From Empedobacter sedimenti (GTDB taxonomy: Bacteria > Bacteroidota > Bacteroidia > Flavobacteriales > Weeksellaceae): a stretch of 64,000 nucleotides of DNA. Shown one piece after another: positions 62,280-64,000 of the stretch. The stretch lies in assembly GCF_030005555.1 (NCBI RefSeq), contig NZ_JASCQG010000001.1, forward strand, positions 186,001 to 250,000, written 5' to 3'. Position 1 is the first letter of the stretch, and each line of letters starts with the position of its first letter. The translations under genes and the position numbers were made by a program. The notes under the pieces are model-generated. The model worked only from the letters and a program-made list of their open reading frames with translations, had not been told where the DNA came from and ran no database searches.

Positions 62280-62726
62280 ATGAAAAACGTTGTTGAGCAC
62301 AGAAAATTACTTGGAGTAGATAAAACTGCTACGCTAAAAGAATTGAAAGCAATTTACAGAAATACGATGAAAGACGCGCATCCTGATAAATTTGTAAATG
62401 ATGAAGCGGGAAGAATTGCTGCAGAAGAAAAGAGTAAAGTTGTGATTGAGGCTTACCACTTTTTAGTAAGTATAAACCCAGAAACACACGAAAAAAACAA
62501 AGAAGAATATACGGCTACAACTGCAAAATCTAACATTCATGACTTTTACATGGATGAGCAAATTTTGAAAGTAGAACATTTAGATGGAAATCATTACGAG
62601 TACTTTGGTGTTCCTAAAAACACGTACATCAAAATGGTAAATTCTGATTCGCCAAGCCGTTTTGCAAGAAGACACATCTATGGTAAATTTACGCATAGAA
62701 AAGCTGGTGAAGCAATGAAAGATTAA
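62280..62726 (+). CDS. J-domain protein fused to a KTSC domain
   Basis: 148 aa from the ATG at 62280. Residues 1-65 are a J domain: helix 2, then HPD at 34-36 in DAHPDKFVND, then helix 3, so it should stimulate a DnaK ATPase. Residues about 83-145 match the KTSC domain (YEYFGVPKNTYIKMVNSDSP, then ARRHIYGKFTHRK). KTSC proteins have been linked to RNA or nucleoprotein contexts; the target is not known here. Own terminator. Confidence 0.88.
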   Translation: MKNVVEHRKLLGVDKTATLKELKAIYRNTMKDAHPDKFVNDEAGRIAAEEKSKVVIEAYHFLVSINPETHEKNKEEYTATTAKSNIHDFYMDEQILKVEHLDGNHYEYFGVPKNTYIKMVNSDSPSRFARRHIYGKFTHRKAGEAMKD

Positions 62727-62747
62727 TTATCGAAAACGATATAAAAC

Positions 62748-62779
62748 AAAAAAACCACTTCTTGCGAAGTGGTTTTTTT
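62748..62779. terminator. Bidirectional terminator before the right-edge gene
   Basis: 14-bp perfect stem AAAAAAACCACTTC / GAAGTGGTTTTTTT with TTGC loop. Confidence 0.88.
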
Positions 62780-64000
62780 TATACTTTTTCAAACAATTCT
62801 TCATTTACTACAATGCCTAAATTCTTTTCATTATGTTTTAAATGATTTACAACATATCCAGAAAACCCAATATGTTTTAACATAAGTTTATTAATTAATT
62901 TATTCAATCGAAAAGATATTTGATTTATTTCTTTATAATCCTCTGTCCCTTCATTAATATTTCTTCCATGAAGAAAATTATTTCTATGATTAATTGCATT
63001 TATTTCATCTGAATTTAACTCTATATCACATAAATTAAAAGGCTCTAAAAGTTTATTTCTATTTGTAGGTTTGTTAATATTTTCAATATTTTTCCTTAAG
63101 ATTTCAATTGAATTATCACCTCCAAGCTCTATTATATCTTGAGAAAAAACATCTAGAACTTCTTTTAGCTTAGCAATAAAATTTTTAGAGATCTTTTTAT
63201 CTATAATTGGCTTTAAACCCTTATTTTCTTTAATTAGAATATTAGTTAATCTTTCTAAAGCAACTGAATAACAAGCCGGTTTTAGAATTAAACTTGACAC
63301 ATTTGCTTCAATAATTAACAAAATTACAATTGCATAATTTTCATCAAAATGAACCAAATTACAAAGCTTAGAAAACAAAAAAGAATCAAACACTTTTAAC
63401 TTATCTCCAACAACTTTAATAATACCATCATCATTGGAGTAACCATATGGATTTGAAAAAATAGGATTATATATTCCTTTCGAATAAATTGATGGACGTA
63501 ATTGTAGGTACGAAAAACCATCAATAACATTGAAATCATTGTCTTTGGAAGTAATATAATATGCTTCATCCTGAATAAAATCTCCAGAAAGAAAACCGTA
63601 TGAAATCATAATTGAATGACATAAGTCTGCAAACTCATCAACATCAATCTGTTCGTCTGAATCTATAATAAAATAACGTTTATCTTCTCGTTTTGTTTCA
63701 TAAAGATTAAAACTTAAGTGAGCCATTTTAAATGATAAAAAACTCCTAGCATAAAACATATTTTCATCACAATATGTCTTTGCTTCTATAAAATAGAAAA
63801 GTTGAGCATTTTTATTGTTAACAGGAATTACGAAACGGCAAAAAACTTTATTTTCTAAATTAAAGTCTTTTTTTAATTCATGTATTTCTCCATAGAAATA
63901 ATCCACATTGTCAACATTATTTGTTTTTGTAAGATAAAAATTTGAAATATTACATGTATATTTCCCTACAAATAATACAATATCAAAAGATATATCATTC
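62779..64000 (-). CDS. HEPN-like protein, start beyond the window
   Basis: 406 codons are visible and the frame stays open to the right edge, so the N-terminus is missing; a GTG at 63906 is an internal candidate only. The N-terminal part is beta-rich with NLENKVFCRFVIPVN and YARSFLSFKMAHLSF. The C-terminal third is helical and contains HRNNFLHGRN, the R-x4-H motif of HEPN RNases (Arg and His about 50 residues before the end). This combination resembles ApeA-type or other HEPN defence proteins. Alternative: a HEPN toxin or an uncharacterised stress protein. Monocistronic at its 3' end. Confidence 0.6.
   Translation of the reverse strand, partial: NDISFDIVLFVGKYTCNISNFYLTKTNNVDNVDYFYGEIHELKKDFNLENKVFCRFVIPVNNKNAQLFYFIEAKTYCDENMFYARSFLSFKMAHLSFNLYETKREDKRYFIIDSDEQIDVDEFADLCHSIMISYGFLSGDFIQDEAYYITSKDNDFNVIDGFSYLQLRPSIYSKGIYNPIFSNPYGYSNDDGIIKVVGDKLKVFDSFLFSKLCNLVHFDENYAIVILLIIEANVSSLILKPACYSVALERLTNILIKENKGLKPIIDKKISKNFIAKLKEVLDVFSQDIIELGGDNSIEILRKNIENINKPTNRNKLLEPFNLCDIELNSDEINAINHRNNFLHGRNINEGTEDYKEINQISFRLNKLINKLMLKHIGFSGYVVNHLKHNEKNLGIVVNEELFEKV

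Noticed and set aside
1-64000. tRNA, rRNA, CRISPR array, insertion sequence, prophage or integron
   Set aside because: No clover-leaf T-loops, repeat-spacer arrays, transposase or integrase genes, or phage structural genes were seen on reading.

Overview
The window is AT-rich chromosomal DNA from a member of the Bacteroidota, most likely class Flavobacteriia; I cannot name the genus safely. Three things point there. Start-proximal promoters follow the Bacteroidota pattern TTG - about 20 nt - TAnnTTTG. The families are typical of the group (GLPGLI, DUF4876/DUF6850 with a TonB-dependent receptor, DUF2157-DUF4401-GDYXXLXY, CtlX, CusA fused to an outer-membrane factor, YfiT-type bacillithiol transferase). 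Lipoproteins have short Bacteroidota-type lipoboxes. I see no rRNA, tRNA, insertion sequence, prophage or CRISPR array. Most of the window looks like core chromosome.

Layout. 1-8.8 kb: a truncated copper P-type ATPase, then a tight four-gene operon (TonB-dependent receptor, DUF4876 lipoprotein, DUF6850 barrel, di-heme cytochrome c peroxidase). 8.9-17.9 kb: small lipoproteins, ffh, hemB, trmD, an alpha/beta hydrolase, an exported peptide deformylase with DoxX, and two orphan proteins. 17.9-23.6 kb: two guanidino-modifying enzymes (CtlX and a DDAH-like protein), an amidohydrolase, and a bifunctional Rel enzyme with a small membrane protein. 23.9-31.3 kb: an Nramp transporter fused to a universal-stress domain, recG, two thioredoxin-fold proteins and a pair of related small membrane proteins. 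31.4-41.9 kb: GLPGLI protein, TMEM175 channel, a run of small co-oriented genes, an HMA metallochaperone, the DUF2157/DUF4401/GDYXXLXY operon, uraA, a PaaE-like reductase, mgsA, and a frameshifted secreted basic protein. 41.9-47.9 kb: a heavy-metal RND efflux operon. 48-54.3 kb: an Rrf2 regulator with an adjacent oxidoreductase and shared palindromes, a Crp-type regulator, DUF4241, a TonB-C-like protein and an RluA enzyme with a cysteine-rich N-terminal domain. 54.4-60.7 kb: a regulator-adaptor-permease-OMF multidrug RND operon. 60.9-64 kb: orphans, a J-domain/KTSC protein and a HEPN-like protein running off the right edge.

Metal and envelope homeostasis recur: CopA, HMA chaperone, CusB/CusA-OMF and MntH handle metals, while the HAE1 RND system, TonB receptor and several lipoproteins act at the envelope. 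Many translation starts were moved here to an internal ATG (or GTG) because the longest reading frame begins with a TTG lying inside a promoter -7 element or a terminator hairpin.

I did not find a system I can call new with confidence. The best leads are the frameshifted PBCV-type basic-adaptor gene (41.5 kb), the HEPN-like gene at the right edge, the J-domain/KTSC fusion, the Rrf2 and GbsR operator candidates, and the four-gene TonB/DUF/peroxidase operon.
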